From Saccharicrinis sp963665705 (GTDB lineage: Bacteria > Bacteroidota > Bacteroidia > Bacteroidales > Marinilabiliaceae): 64,000 nt of DNA. The notes beneath the pieces are model-generated. The model saw only the letters and a program-made list of their open reading frames with translations. It did not search any database and was not told the DNA's origin. Every line of letters begins with the position of its first letter. Position 1 is the stretch's first letter. The stretch covers positions 5,518,001-5,582,000 of the forward strand of contig OY762448.1 in NCBI GenBank assembly GCA_963665705.1. Direction: 5' to 3'. Made by a program: the position numbers and the translations under genes. Positions 50,660-59,950 of this stretch are shown here, piece after piece.

Positions 50660-52888
50660 TTAAAGGGCTTCCTTCGACATATATGCTGTTACCAATCGAA
50701 TTTCTCCGTAAGTGACCTTGCTACCTAATTTTTCCTTAATTGGGTTTAATGCAAAAGTATCTTGTTTATGAATCTCTTTTTCAATGAGGTTAATTTTCTC
50801 CTTGCTTATAAGCTTGTGTATATCAAGTTCACCTGATTGAACAAAATGAGCTAAATGTCCTTCTATTGTTCCTGCTGTAAGAGATCGTGTTTTGGCAATT
50901 TCTTCAACTGTTTTTCCTTCGTTATATAATTCAAATGAAACTAATTTTGTATCTGGTTTCTTTTCTTTCGAAGATTTAGAAGATGATTTCTTTTTCTTTA
51001 TAGGTTCCTTTTTTCTTGTTTGAAAAAAATCTGGATTTTTAACAAGATCCTTTTTGAAATTAGTGCCATCTAAAGATGATTTTATAAGTGTTTGGGCCTT
51101 GTATATTAATTGTAATTGACCATAATACAGATTTGATAGATCCACTAATTCGTTGTAATACGCTTTAGTTCCTTTTGTGCCTCTATGCTCATTGCAATGC
51201 GAACGTATTTTATCATGCAAATCTTTAAATAAAGGTTCAAAATATTCAGTTGCCTTATTTACACGTTCTAATAAAACTTCCAAATACGAATTTTCATTGG
51301 ATTTAATGATGTTATAAACTTGTACTCTAAAAGAATCTCCTACTGATTTAAGTGGATAAGTTTCCTTTAATATTTCTTCAGCCCAGTTTTTATATTGTTG
51401 TTTTATAGATCTTTTTTCGTTTTTAGTGTATCCTGCTAAGTGAATATTCAATTCTTGTATTAAATCAGAAAAGTCGAATGCTTTTAAAACAAAATCATTG
51501 AAGTAGCTCTTTGATGATTGATCTAATATAGGAATTAAATCATTTGTCGTTTTTCTGTTTTTTGAAAAATCTTCAATTGAACGATCTATCTTAATACCGT
51601 TTTGTGGAATTGGAGATGTTAAAATTAACCCATCCAAAGAACTTAATCTTGATAAGGCAACATAAATTTGACCAGGAGCAAAAGCATTTTGAACATCAAT
51701 GATGGCTTTATTAAAAGTAAGTCCCTGACTTTTATGCACTGTAATTGCCCATGCTAATTTTAATGGATATTGTTTAAAGGTGCCAACTATTTCTTCCTCT
51801 ATTTCATTGGTTTCTTTATTTACTGCGAACTTTTTGTTTTCCCAAATGTAAGGTTCAACAATAGCTGGTTCTGAATCATCAGGAAAGCTAACTTCTATTT
51901 CGTCTTTATTTAGTTTAGATATGACACCTATTTTACCGTTAAAATATCTTTGTTCGCCAGAATAGTCATTCTTTGTAAACATAACCTGTGCGCCAAATTT
52001 TAATTCAAGTTTATCTTCAGTAGGATAACTATATTCATTAAAGTCGCCCGTGATTTGAGCATTAAAATATAATGGCTTGGCTTTGATCTCATTTAAAGCC
52101 CTCTGGTTTTTTTCGTTGGCTAATCTGTTGTGTGTTGTTAATAATATAACTCCATCGTCAGGTCTTTGTATATAGTTTGGATTGTAGTATTTGTTTAATA
52201 ATTCGACATCAGCTGATGATATTTTATTATCTCTTAAATTGTTTAATAGTTGAACAAATCTTTGGTCTGATTGTCGATAAATCTTGTCTAATTCAATATA
52301 CACGGGAGGATTGTTCCGGAGTACTTGTGCATTAAAGAAAAAGGCATTGGGATAATAGGCAGAAAGAATATTCCACTCCTGATCCTTTACCACCGGCGGC
52401 AATTGTAACATATCACCAATAAACATTAGCTGAACACCACCAAAAGGAGTATCTCTTTTTCTTCGTACTGAGCGTAAGATAAGATCTATTGAATCTAAGA
52501 TATCAGCCCGGAGCATACTAACTTCATCAATAATGAGTAGCTCCATTTTTTTAAGCATATTACGTTTGTTCTTGTGTAATTTAATATTACTCAAAAGGCT
52601 TCTGGGAGTATTTATTAGTGTATTAACAGAAGTGTTGTTAAGTGCGTTATTGTCGGGTGCAAATGCACCAAAAGGAAGTTGAAATAAGGAATGAAGTGTT
52701 ACTCCTTCCGCGTTTATGGCTGCAATCCCTGTTGGAGCAGCTACTATTACACTTTTATGGGTGTGTTTGTGTATTTCTCTTAACAAAGTTGTTTTACCAG
52801 TTCCGGCTTTTCCTGTTAAAAAGATATTTTGATTTGTATTATTAATAAATTTAGAAGTAAGTTGAGTTAGGTCAATTGGACTATTCAT
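50660..52888 (-). CDS. Pif1/RecD-like SF1 DNA helicase with C-terminal HTH
   Basis: A 742-residue superfamily 1B helicase. Walker A GKAGTGKTTLL (about 26-36), motif Ia VIVAAPTGIAAINAEGVTLHSLF, Walker B LLIIDEVSMLRAD, motif III GDMLQLPPVV, motif IV DKIYRQSD, and late motifs AITVHKSQGLTFNKAIID and QIYVALSRLSSLDGLIL. The C-terminal third holds a long helical part and a helix-turn-helix (TKLVSFELYNEGKTVEEIAKTRSLTAGTIEGHL, HTH_40 type) that follows Lys/Ser-rich sequence. This layout is common in Bacteroidota. Pif1-like enzymes unwind 5'-3' and act at stalled forks or G-quadruplexes; the specific role here is unproven. Confidence 0.88.
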   Translation of the reverse strand: MNSPIDLTQLTSKFINNTNQNIFLTGKAGTGKTTLLREIHKHTHKSVIVAAPTGIAAINAEGVTLHSLFQLPFGAFAPDNNALNNTSVNTLINTPRSLLSNIKLHKNKRNMLKKMELLIIDEVSMLRADILDSIDLILRSVRRKRDTPFGGVQLMFIGDMLQLPPVVKDQEWNILSAYYPNAFFFNAQVLRNNPPVYIELDKIYRQSDQRFVQLLNNLRDNKISSADVELLNKYYNPNYIQRPDDGVILLTTHNRLANEKNQRALNEIKAKPLYFNAQITGDFNEYSYPTEDKLELKFGAQVMFTKNDYSGEQRYFNGKIGVISKLNKDEIEVSFPDDSEPAIVEPYIWENKKFAVNKETNEIEEEIVGTFKQYPLKLAWAITVHKSQGLTFNKAIIDVQNAFAPGQIYVALSRLSSLDGLILTSPIPQNGIKIDRSIEDFSKNRKTTNDLIPILDQSSKSYFNDFVLKAFDFSDLIQELNIHLAGYTKNEKRSIKQQYKNWAEEILKETYPLKSVGDSFRVQVYNIIKSNENSYLEVLLERVNKATEYFEPLFKDLHDKIRSHCNEHRGTKGTKAYYNELVDLSNLYYGQLQLIYKAQTLIKSSLDGTNFKKDLVKNPDFFQTRKKEPIKKKKSSSKSSKEKKPDTKLVSFELYNEGKTVEEIAKTRSLTAGTIEGHLAHFVQSGELDIHKLISKEKINLIEKEIHKQDTFALNPIKEKLGSKVTYGEIRLVTAYMSKEAL

Positions 52889-53023
52889 AAGGTAATAATT
52901 AATTGAGTTTTATTTTGGTTAAAAGATATTTAAAAACCCGATTCCAAAAATTTGATTGAACTAAGTTTACAATAAATATACTATAAAATAATTATTTATA
53001 AAGTAGATTGATCATAAACAAAA

Positions 53024-53051
53024 AAGGTTGGATACTTTCATACCCAACCTT
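53024..53051 (-). terminator. Intrinsic terminator of the S46 peptidase gene
   Basis: AAGGTTGG (53024-53031) pairs with CCAACCTT (53044-53051) across a 12-nt loop, and TTTTTGTTT follows on the minus strand. It lies 22 nt after the stop codon at 53073. Confidence 0.8.
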
Positions 53052-53072
53052 ATCGTTGTATTATAATAGTTC

Positions 53073-55226
53073 TTATTTTACTATAGTCATTTCGTTGATT
53101 AGGTTTTTAGCACCAGCAAATTTATCGATGATAAATAGTACATACCTAATGTCAACATTGATACATTTCTGAAGTTCTGTTTCAAATGCAATATCTCCAC
53201 TCATTGCTTCCCAGTTTCCATCAAAGGCTAGTCCAAATAATTCACCATTTCCGTTGATTACCGGACTTCCAGAATTTCCTCCGGTGATGTCGTTGTTCGA
53301 TGTGAAACAAACTCTTAAAGTTCCGTCACTATTTGCATATTGACCATAATCTTTATTGTTATAAAGCTCCTTTAGTTTTGCAGGTACATTAAATTCATAA
53401 TTATCAGGTTGTTCTTTTTCAATAATTCCTGCTAAAGTAGTGTAGTACTTATATATAACAGCATCTTTTGGTGCATAGTCACCCACTTTTCCATAGCTTA
53501 AACGCATCGTGAAGTTAGCATCAGGATAAAAAACTTTATCTGGATTCATAGCCATCAATCCTTTTAAGAATAGACGATTATTTTCAGATTCAATTTTATC
53601 ATAAGCTCTTAAACTTATATATAAACCTCTGTAAGTATCAATAGTTGATTGAGCTGCTATCATTACAGGATCATTTTCGAGCGTCTTGAGTTTAGGATTA
53701 TCAAGAAATGCTTCAAGTTTCTGTCTATCAACAAAAATAGATTTTTTGAATACAAAATCAGCATATTTGTTAAAGTCGCCTTTGAACTTCTTAATAACAA
53801 CATCTTCTAAAAATGAAGGGTGATACTTTTTATCAATTTTATCGTAATAAAGTTTAAGCATAGTCGCATATACTTTATGATCAGTTGTTACACTATAGTC
53901 CTTGTAGAAGTCTTCCATGTTTGATTTAATGGACTTAATAGCGGCATCAATTTTTTCTTGATTTTCAGAAGCTAACTCTCTTTTTAATTTAAAAGCACCT
54001 GTTCCAAAATTAATAATTTCAGTTCCCCTTAACATACATTCAACAAGATAGCTATAAGCTTTCTTTTCATCGGCTCTCTTGGTATAAATGGTTTTAAGGT
54101 TTGGTAATACATCTTCATATAATTCTTTTTGTTCTTTAGATGAATTAACCCAATCTGAAAATTCTTTTTCTATTGCCTTTTTCTTATCAATTACATGAAG
54201 TTTTTCAAGGCCTCTGTTCATTCCGATACTGTTTTTCCAATAATTAGAACTACGACTAAATTTTGAAGCATATTGAATATTTACTTCTTCACTAGCCATC
54301 ATTCCTTTGTGCCAAATATCTTGCTTAATACCACGAGGGGTAATTCTGGAATCATTAACAATATTCATACGTTCTTCAATACCCCAGGAAGTCAGGTATC
54401 GACTGGTGCTTCCTGGAAATCCTATTGTCATTGCAAAGTCATTTTTTTCAACACCTTTTAATGATATTGGTAAATGATGTTTTGGCTTTAAAGGCACATT
54501 GTCCGGAGAGTAAGCAGCTGGTTTTCCATCTTTGTCAGCATAAACTCTAAACATACTAAAGTCACCTGTATGGCGAGGCCACATCCAATTGTCCGTGTCA
54601 AAACCAAACTTCCCTATTGATGAAGGAGGTGCGCCTACAAATCTAATGTCTGTATATTTCTCATATACTATTAAAAAGTACTGATTACCTTCAAAATAAT
54701 CTTTCACTCTAACTGTGTAGTTATTATCTTCAGATGCCGTCTTAAGTACTTCAGACGTATTATCGCTAATTAATTTATTTCTATCTTCTGAAGATAGCTC
54801 TTCTGTTACTCCTTCTAAAACTCTATCTGTAACATCCTCCATTCTTTTTAAGAATGTAATAGATAATCCCTCTGCAGGTAATTCTTCTTCAAGTGATTTT
54901 GCCCAAAATCCATCTTTAAGATAATTATGATCTACAGAACTTAATTTTTGAATGCTTTCATAACCGCAATGATGATTGGTTAAAATTAATCCTTGGTCAG
55001 AAATTAATTCTCCTGTACAACCTCCTCCGAAAATAACAACAGCGTCTTTTAAACTTGAATGGTTAACACTGTAAATATCCTCTGCAGAAAGCTTAAGGCC
55101 CATTTCTTTCATTTGATTCACATTTAGCTTCGATATTAATGGAAGAAGCCACATCCCCTCGTCAGCCCGCACCGTATTGCTCAGGCCAATTACTATTGCA
55201 AAGAATAGTACAACTAATTTTTTCAT
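53073..55226 (-). CDS. S46-family dipeptidyl-peptidase (DPP7-type pocket)
   Basis: A periplasmic serine exopeptidase that removes dipeptides, 717 residues, the normal S46 length. The signal peptide ends VRA (1-21), followed by the family's N-terminal DEGMWLLP. The catalytic His lies in TNHHCGYE (H85/H86) and the Ser (S652) in GGNSGSPV. The residue 18 after the Ser, which sets P1 preference (Arg in DPP11 for Asp/Glu, Gly in DPP7), is Gly670 (AFDGNW). So DPP7-like preference for hydrophobic or neutral P1 residues is predicted. These enzymes feed peptide-using Bacteroidota. It is transcribed alone, with its own terminator. Confidence 0.93.
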   Translation of the reverse strand: MKKLVVLFFAIVIGLSNTVRADEGMWLLPLISKLNVNQMKEMGLKLSAEDIYSVNHSSLKDAVVIFGGGCTGELISDQGLILTNHHCGYESIQKLSSVDHNYLKDGFWAKSLEEELPAEGLSITFLKRMEDVTDRVLEGVTEELSSEDRNKLISDNTSEVLKTASEDNNYTVRVKDYFEGNQYFLIVYEKYTDIRFVGAPPSSIGKFGFDTDNWMWPRHTGDFSMFRVYADKDGKPAAYSPDNVPLKPKHHLPISLKGVEKNDFAMTIGFPGSTSRYLTSWGIEERMNIVNDSRITPRGIKQDIWHKGMMASEEVNIQYASKFSRSSNYWKNSIGMNRGLEKLHVIDKKKAIEKEFSDWVNSSKEQKELYEDVLPNLKTIYTKRADEKKAYSYLVECMLRGTEIINFGTGAFKLKRELASENQEKIDAAIKSIKSNMEDFYKDYSVTTDHKVYATMLKLYYDKIDKKYHPSFLEDVVIKKFKGDFNKYADFVFKKSIFVDRQKLEAFLDNPKLKTLENDPVMIAAQSTIDTYRGLYISLRAYDKIESENNRLFLKGLMAMNPDKVFYPDANFTMRLSYGKVGDYAPKDAVIYKYYTTLAGIIEKEQPDNYEFNVPAKLKELYNNKDYGQYANSDGTLRVCFTSNNDITGGNSGSPVINGNGELFGLAFDGNWEAMSGDIAFETELQKCINVDIRYVLFIIDKFAGAKNLINEMTIVK

Positions 55227-55351
55227 TTACTTAAATCTTTAAAAAATCCCGACAAGACAATAATCCCCTTTTCTTTGGAAAGCGAGTAAAATAACAAAGT
55301 TTCTAATATAAAAACAATGATATTTAGTTTTTTACTACGAAAAAATAGGTG

Positions 55352-55960
55352 TTAAAGTTCCAATTTTAGTTGAGTATCTAATAATTTAAAAGTTTGTCGG
55401 TGTAATGGAGTGATTCCTAGTTTTTCAATGGCAGCTCTGTGAGCTTTTGTTGGATAGCCTTTATTCTTTTGCCAATCGTAACCTGGAAAATCAGTGGCAT
55501 AATTTTCCATTAATTCATCACGATGTGTTTTAGCCAAAATACTAGCTGCTGCAATACTCCTAAATTTTGCATCGCCTTTTACTATGCAAGTATGTGGAAT
55601 GTCTTTATATGGTTTAAATCTATTGCCATCAATTAATAAATGTTCTGGCTTTTCTATTAAATCACTTACTGCTCTTTGCATTCCTGTTATTGATGCATTC
55701 AAAACATTTATTTCATCTACTTCAATGTTATCAACAATTGATACGGCCCAAGCAATAGCTTGCTCTTCAATAATGGGTCGTAATGTTTGACGTTGTTTTT
55801 CTGTTAGTTGTTTAGAATCATTTAATAATGGGTGATTAAAGTTTTTAGGTAAAATTACTGCTGCAGCTACCACTGGTCCTGCTAAACAACCTCTTCCAGC
55901 TTCATCACACCCGGCTTCAATTTTGTCTTTATGCAAGTTCGCTTTTAATTTTGATCTCAT
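55352..55960 (-). CDS. rnhB: Ribonuclease HII
   Basis: RNase HII cleaves RNA in RNA-DNA hybrids and starts removal of single ribonucleotides from DNA. 202 residues. The acidic active site is complete: D19 and E20 in GCDEAGRG, D111 in LIDGN and D130 in VKGDAKFRSIAAASILAK. GYPTKAHRAAIEKLGITPLHR is the usual C-terminal signature. It lies 3 nt downstream of the glutaminyl cyclase gene, which itself follows cysS, so the three probably share a transcript. Confidence 0.96.
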   Translation of the reverse strand: MRSKLKANLHKDKIEAGCDEAGRGCLAGPVVAAAVILPKNFNHPLLNDSKQLTEKQRQTLRPIIEEQAIAWAVSIVDNIEVDEINVLNASITGMQRAVSDLIEKPEHLLIDGNRFKPYKDIPHTCIVKGDAKFRSIAAASILAKTHRDELMENYATDFPGYDWQKNKGYPTKAHRAAIEKLGITPLHRQTFKLLDTQLKLEL

Positions 55961-55963
55961 AGT

Positions 55964-56953
55964 TTACTCATTATAAATCACATGAAGTAAGGTTTGTCCA
56001 ACGGCCTTCATCGTATTTTTATCAATGACATTCATGTTGTCATTGTGAGTGTGCCAATAACTTCCAAAACTAGAATCTGTTGACGGATCAAATTGAATTA
56101 TATCAATACAGGGAATTCCTCTTATATTATTAACGTAAACATGATCATCTGTAATTGCACCACCTTTTTCATAAATAAAGTGGTTTCCATAACCTAAATC
56201 ATTAGCAGTATTCCATACTTTTTTAACAACACGAGGTGCAAATTGAATAGATTGTTGTTCCTGATAAAAGGTGGCTTGTGGTGCAGCAATCATATCCAGC
56301 AAAATACCATATTGAGCATAGTAATTTGGTGTATGAGGGTTTTTACTCCAGTATTGCGAACCAAGACACCATGTATCAGGTTTCCATGGCACATCAAGGT
56401 GGTCAGGGATACCATAATCTTCTGCATCAAAAAAGATGATATCAATACCAATAGGTAAAGTATCATGTTGTAAACATCGTGCAATTTCTAATAGCACACC
56501 AACTCCACTGGCTCCATCGTTTGCTCCTAATATCGGTTCGTTCCTTCTTTCAGGATCTTTACTATGATCTGCAAATGGTCTTGAATCCCAATGTGCAAAA
56601 AGCATGACCCTGTTTTTTATTTGTGGATTAAATTGTCCGATAATGTTTTTTGCGTTTAATATTTTATCATCAAAGGCTTTTAACTTAGCTTCTTGTACGA
56701 TAACATCAGCTCCAAACTCTTTTAATTTTGATGATAAATAGTCAGCACATTTAATATGAGCCTTAGTATTAGGAACACGAGGGCCAAAAGCTACCTGTTT
56801 ATCTACATACAAGTAAGCAGAGTCTGCATTAAATACCGGAACATGAACTGTCTTTTTGTTTTTTCTAGACTCTCCGGAATTTTTGGTATTGGCATTATTT
56901 GAGTTACAACCTACTAGAGTCGTAAGTGTAATAAATAGTAAATATTTTAACAT
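55964..56953 (-). CDS. Lipoprotein of M28 family, probable glutaminyl-peptide cyclotransferase
   Basis: 329 residues from the ATG at 56953; this start gives a lipoprotein signal (LVGC, C16) and avoids overlap with cysS. The zinc-peptidase fold keeps H121 in AHWDSRPFAD, D146 in GANDGASGVG, E178 in FFDAEDYG, D220 in LLDMIAA and a late W300-H301 in YWHTHND. This matches the Zn ligands and acid residues of mammalian-type glutaminyl cyclases rather than M28 aminopeptidases. Bacteroidota use such enzymes in the periplasm to cyclise N-terminal Gln of exported proteins. In this window the TPR/MORN protein is predicted to expose Gln at +1 after signal cleavage. An aminopeptidase role is the alternative. 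Confidence 0.85.
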   Translation of the reverse strand: MLKYLLFITLTTLVGCNSNNANTKNSGESRKNKKTVHVPVFNADSAYLYVDKQVAFGPRVPNTKAHIKCADYLSSKLKEFGADVIVQEAKLKAFDDKILNAKNIIGQFNPQIKNRVMLFAHWDSRPFADHSKDPERRNEPILGANDGASGVGVLLEIARCLQHDTLPIGIDIIFFDAEDYGIPDHLDVPWKPDTWCLGSQYWSKNPHTPNYYAQYGILLDMIAAPQATFYQEQQSIQFAPRVVKKVWNTANDLGYGNHFIYEKGGAITDDHVYVNNIRGIPCIDIIQFDPSTDSSFGSYWHTHNDNMNVIDKNTMKAVGQTLLHVIYNE

Positions 56954-56958
56954 GATAT

Positions 56959-58431
56959 TTATTTTAGTTCCCAAGTGGCACCTTCAGCACCATCTTTAAC
57001 AACAAAACCAAGGTTTTGAAGTTCATTTCTTATTTTATCAGCAGTGTTCCAATCTTTATTGGTTTTTGCATCTGATCTTAATTGTAATAGCAAATTCATT
57101 ACTTCATCTAATTTGCTATGGGTAGCTTCTTCTGATTTTTCTTCTTGACTAAGCCCAAGAATTTCGTTAGCAAAAAGCATCATTAGATTTTTAAAATGCT
57201 CAAGATCATTAGAAGTTATTTTTGAATTTCCAGCTAATAAATTGTTAATGTGTTTTACACCATCAAATAAATTAGCGATAAGGATAGGACTGTTTAAATC
57301 ATCACATATTGCATTGTAGCATTTATTTTCAAACTCTTCAATTGAAAAACTGGTTTCTGACGAGGAAGGAATTTTTTCCAGATTAAGCAGCGCTTCATTT
57401 AATTTGTTAAGTCCTTTTTCTGCAGCTTGAAGAGCTTCGTTACCAAAGTCTAAAGTGCTTCTGTAATGAGCTTGTAAAATGAAGAAACGGATGGTCATAG
57501 GGCTGTATGCCTTATCTAGTTTGTCATGATTTCCTGTAAAGAATTGTTCAAGTGTAATGAAGTTACCTAATGATTTACCCATTTTTTGACCGCCTATAGT
57601 AATCATATTATTATGCATCCAATATTTAGCAGGTGCGTTACCGTTGGCAACTGTACTTTGTGCAATTTCACATTCATGGTGTGGAAATAAAAGATCCATT
57701 CCACCTCCGTGAATATCAAATTGTTCTCCCAAATATTTTTTGCTCATTGCAGAACATTCCAGATGCCAGCCAGGAAAACCATCACTCCATGGCGAAGGCC
57801 AACGCATGATATGCTCCGGAGCTGCTTTTTTCCATAGAGCAAAATCTACATTGTTACGTTTTTCACTTTGTCCATCAAGAGTTCTTGTATTTGAAATTAA
57901 ATCATCAATATTTCTACCGGACAGGATACCATATGGAAAGTCCTGGTTGTATTTTTTTACATCAAAATATATTGATCCATTACTCTCGTAGGCATATCCT
58001 TTTTCTAAGATGTTTTTAATTATCTCTTGCTGTTCTATAATATGGCCAGATGCTCTTGGTTCGATACTTGGACTTTTGATATTAAGCATCTTCATGTAAT
58101 CGTGGTATCTGTCAGTATAATAATGTACCACTTCCATTGGCTCTAACTCATCTAATTTGGCTTTTTTAGCAATTTTGTCTTCACCCTCGTCTGCATCATT
58201 TTCTAGATGCCCAACATCAGTAATGTTCCTAACATATCTAACTTTATATTCTAAATGTCTTAATAATCGAGAAAGTAAATCAAAAGTAATGGCAGGTCTT
58301 GCATGTCCAAGGTGTGGGTCGCCATAAACGGTTGGCCCACATACGTATAATCCCACTCTACCAGGGTTAATGCTTTCAAACTTTTCTTTAGAACGGGATA
58401 GTGTATTGTATATAAAAATTTCTCTAGTCAT
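56959..58431 (-). CDS. cysS: Cysteinyl-tRNA synthetase
   Basis: A class I aminoacyl-tRNA synthetase of 490 residues charging tRNA-Cys. Motifs: YVCGPTVYGDPHLGHARP (Zn Cys31 and the HIGH-type HLGH at 40-43), the Zn-binding region HLECSAMS with HHECEIAQ, and KMGKSLGNF in place of KMSKS. The C-terminal DALR and tail ends in NELQNLGFVVKDGAEGATWELK. The -7 like TAATTTTG at 58465-58458 on the minus strand could drive it, with a ~19-nt leader; no -33 match is seen. It heads a likely operon with the glutaminyl cyclase and rnhB. Confidence 0.96.
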   Translation of the reverse strand: MTREIFIYNTLSRSKEKFESINPGRVGLYVCGPTVYGDPHLGHARPAITFDLLSRLLRHLEYKVRYVRNITDVGHLENDADEGEDKIAKKAKLDELEPMEVVHYYTDRYHDYMKMLNIKSPSIEPRASGHIIEQQEIIKNILEKGYAYESNGSIYFDVKKYNQDFPYGILSGRNIDDLISNTRTLDGQSEKRNNVDFALWKKAAPEHIMRWPSPWSDGFPGWHLECSAMSKKYLGEQFDIHGGGMDLLFPHHECEIAQSTVANGNAPAKYWMHNNMITIGGQKMGKSLGNFITLEQFFTGNHDKLDKAYSPMTIRFFILQAHYRSTLDFGNEALQAAEKGLNKLNEALLNLEKIPSSSETSFSIEEFENKCYNAICDDLNSPILIANLFDGVKHINNLLAGNSKITSNDLEHFKNLMMLFANEILGLSQEEKSEEATHSKLDEVMNLLLQLRSDAKTNKDWNTADKIRNELQNLGFVVKDGAEGATWELK

Positions 58432-58606
58432 TACGCATTACTTTATATTGAGGGTGTCAAAATTACAAAAATCTATCCATTTAACTATTAATTATGACTG
58501 CTTGTCAAAAAAATAGTGTTATTGGATAACCTTTTTTTTTCTTCGTAGTAAGAATTAAATAAAGAAGGTGGTTTTTTTCTTTATTTAAAATATTAAAAGA
58601 ATTGTT

Positions 58607-59950
58607 TTGAGAAGCCAGAATAAAATATTAAAAAAGAGCAAGATTGAACTTGATTATGATTTGCATTCTTGTATTGAAGATTTGTTTAGTCCTGAAAAGC
58701 AAAGTGTAGGTGAGGAGTTTTTTAATTCAACAATACAGAAGTTAAACAAACATCTTTGTGCAGATTATGTTTTTATTGCTCGGATTAATGAGGTTGAAAA
58801 ACTATTAGAGACAGTGTCCTTTTGTAATAAGGAAGATATTTTATCACCTATTAGCTTTCCTATGGAAGGTAGTCTTTGTCAAAAGGTTATTCAACAAAAG
58901 TGTTCTACTTTTTTACAGAATATTAAAAGTAGTGATAAACTTAATAAGCATTTTTCGGGTAAAGATATTAAATCTTACTTGGCAGTTCCGTTGTATGGGT
59001 CAGATATGCAGCCAATTGGCGTGTTGACAGCGTTGTTTAATGAACCTATTATTAATGAAAAAAGACAGGAATCCTTGATGTATATGTTTTCATCCAGAAT
59101 AGGATCTGAATTAGAACATATGGAAAGTGAACGAGAATTAAAACGAAGAAATTTGGAGCTGTTGGTTTTTAAAGAAGAATTGATTAGGAAAAACAAAGAG
59201 CTCGATAGTATGAATAATGAGCTAAAAGAAGCTAAACTTAAGGCTGAGGAAAGTAATATGCTTAAGTCTTCTTTTTTAGCTAATTTGAGTCATGAGATTC
59301 GTACTCCAATGAATGCTATTATTGGTTTTACAGAATTGTTAAAATCTAATAATTTAAGTAATGAAGAAAAATCTGAATATCTTGATATTGTCCATCAGAA
59401 TGGAAATCAATTGATGAGAGTAATGGATGCTATTATTGATATTTCTAAGTTACAAGCTAAGGCGTATGTAGAACCAAAACAAGTGGTTGCTATTAATGAT
59501 GTATTTAACTCTGTATTTGATACATTCTCCCACGAAATAAATACTTGTAAAAAACCAATATCCTTAAAGCTATTTTTAGATGCTAATGATGGTAGTGATA
59601 AATTATATACACATAAGGAAGCTTTAGTTAAAGTATTTGAGCATTTGTTGGATAATGCCATTAAATTTACTCGTAAAGGGGAGGTTGTAATCGGATATTT
59701 AATTTACGATGATTATTATGAATTCTTTATTAAAGATACAGGAATAGGTATTCCTGCCGGAGATGAAGAAGTTATTTTCGATTTATTCAGACAGGCAGAT
59801 ACCGAAAATACCCGTGAGTTTGAAGGTAATGGAATTGGACTCAGCATTGTTAAGAAATATATAGAGATCATGAAAGGTAAAATTTGGGCAGAGCCAAACC
59901 AAACTGAAGGTGCGATGTTTAAATTTCAGATACCTAAATTTGCTGACTAA
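58607..59950 (+). CDS. Soluble GAF-domain sensor histidine kinase
   Basis: 447 residues. The start is TTG at 58607: an in-frame stop lies 21 nt upstream and no ATG occurs before the GAF domain, so the non-ATG start is needed. A GAF domain (about 20-170; CADYVFIARI, then SYLAVPLYGSDMQPIGVL) is followed by a coiled coil (170-218). The kinase core has H229 in LSHEIRTPMNA, LLDNAIKFT, KDTGIGIP and GNGIGLSIV, all intact. No receiver domain and no regulator gene are adjacent, so this is an orphan kinase. Its stop codon directly abuts that of the convergent alanine dehydrogenase gene. Confidence 0.85.
   Translation: MRSQNKILKKSKIELDYDLHSCIEDLFSPEKQSVGEEFFNSTIQKLNKHLCADYVFIARINEVEKLLETVSFCNKEDILSPISFPMEGSLCQKVIQQKCSTFLQNIKSSDKLNKHFSGKDIKSYLAVPLYGSDMQPIGVLTALFNEPIINEKRQESLMYMFSSRIGSELEHMESERELKRRNLELLVFKEELIRKNKELDSMNNELKEAKLKAEESNMLKSSFLANLSHEIRTPMNAIIGFTELLKSNNLSNEEKSEYLDIVHQNGNQLMRVMDAIIDISKLQAKAYVEPKQVVAINDVFNSVFDTFSHEINTCKKPISLKLFLDANDGSDKLYTHKEALVKVFEHLLDNAIKFTRKGEVVIGYLIYDDYYEFFIKDTGIGIPAGDEEVIFDLFRQADTENTREFEGNGIGLSIVKKYIEIMKGKIWAEPNQTEGAMFKFQIPKFAD

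Noticed and set aside
56954..56974. Earlier start of the glutaminyl cyclase gene
   Set aside because: It would overlap cysS by 16 nt and push the lipobox signal seven residues inwards; the ATG at 56953 gives a standard lipoprotein signal.
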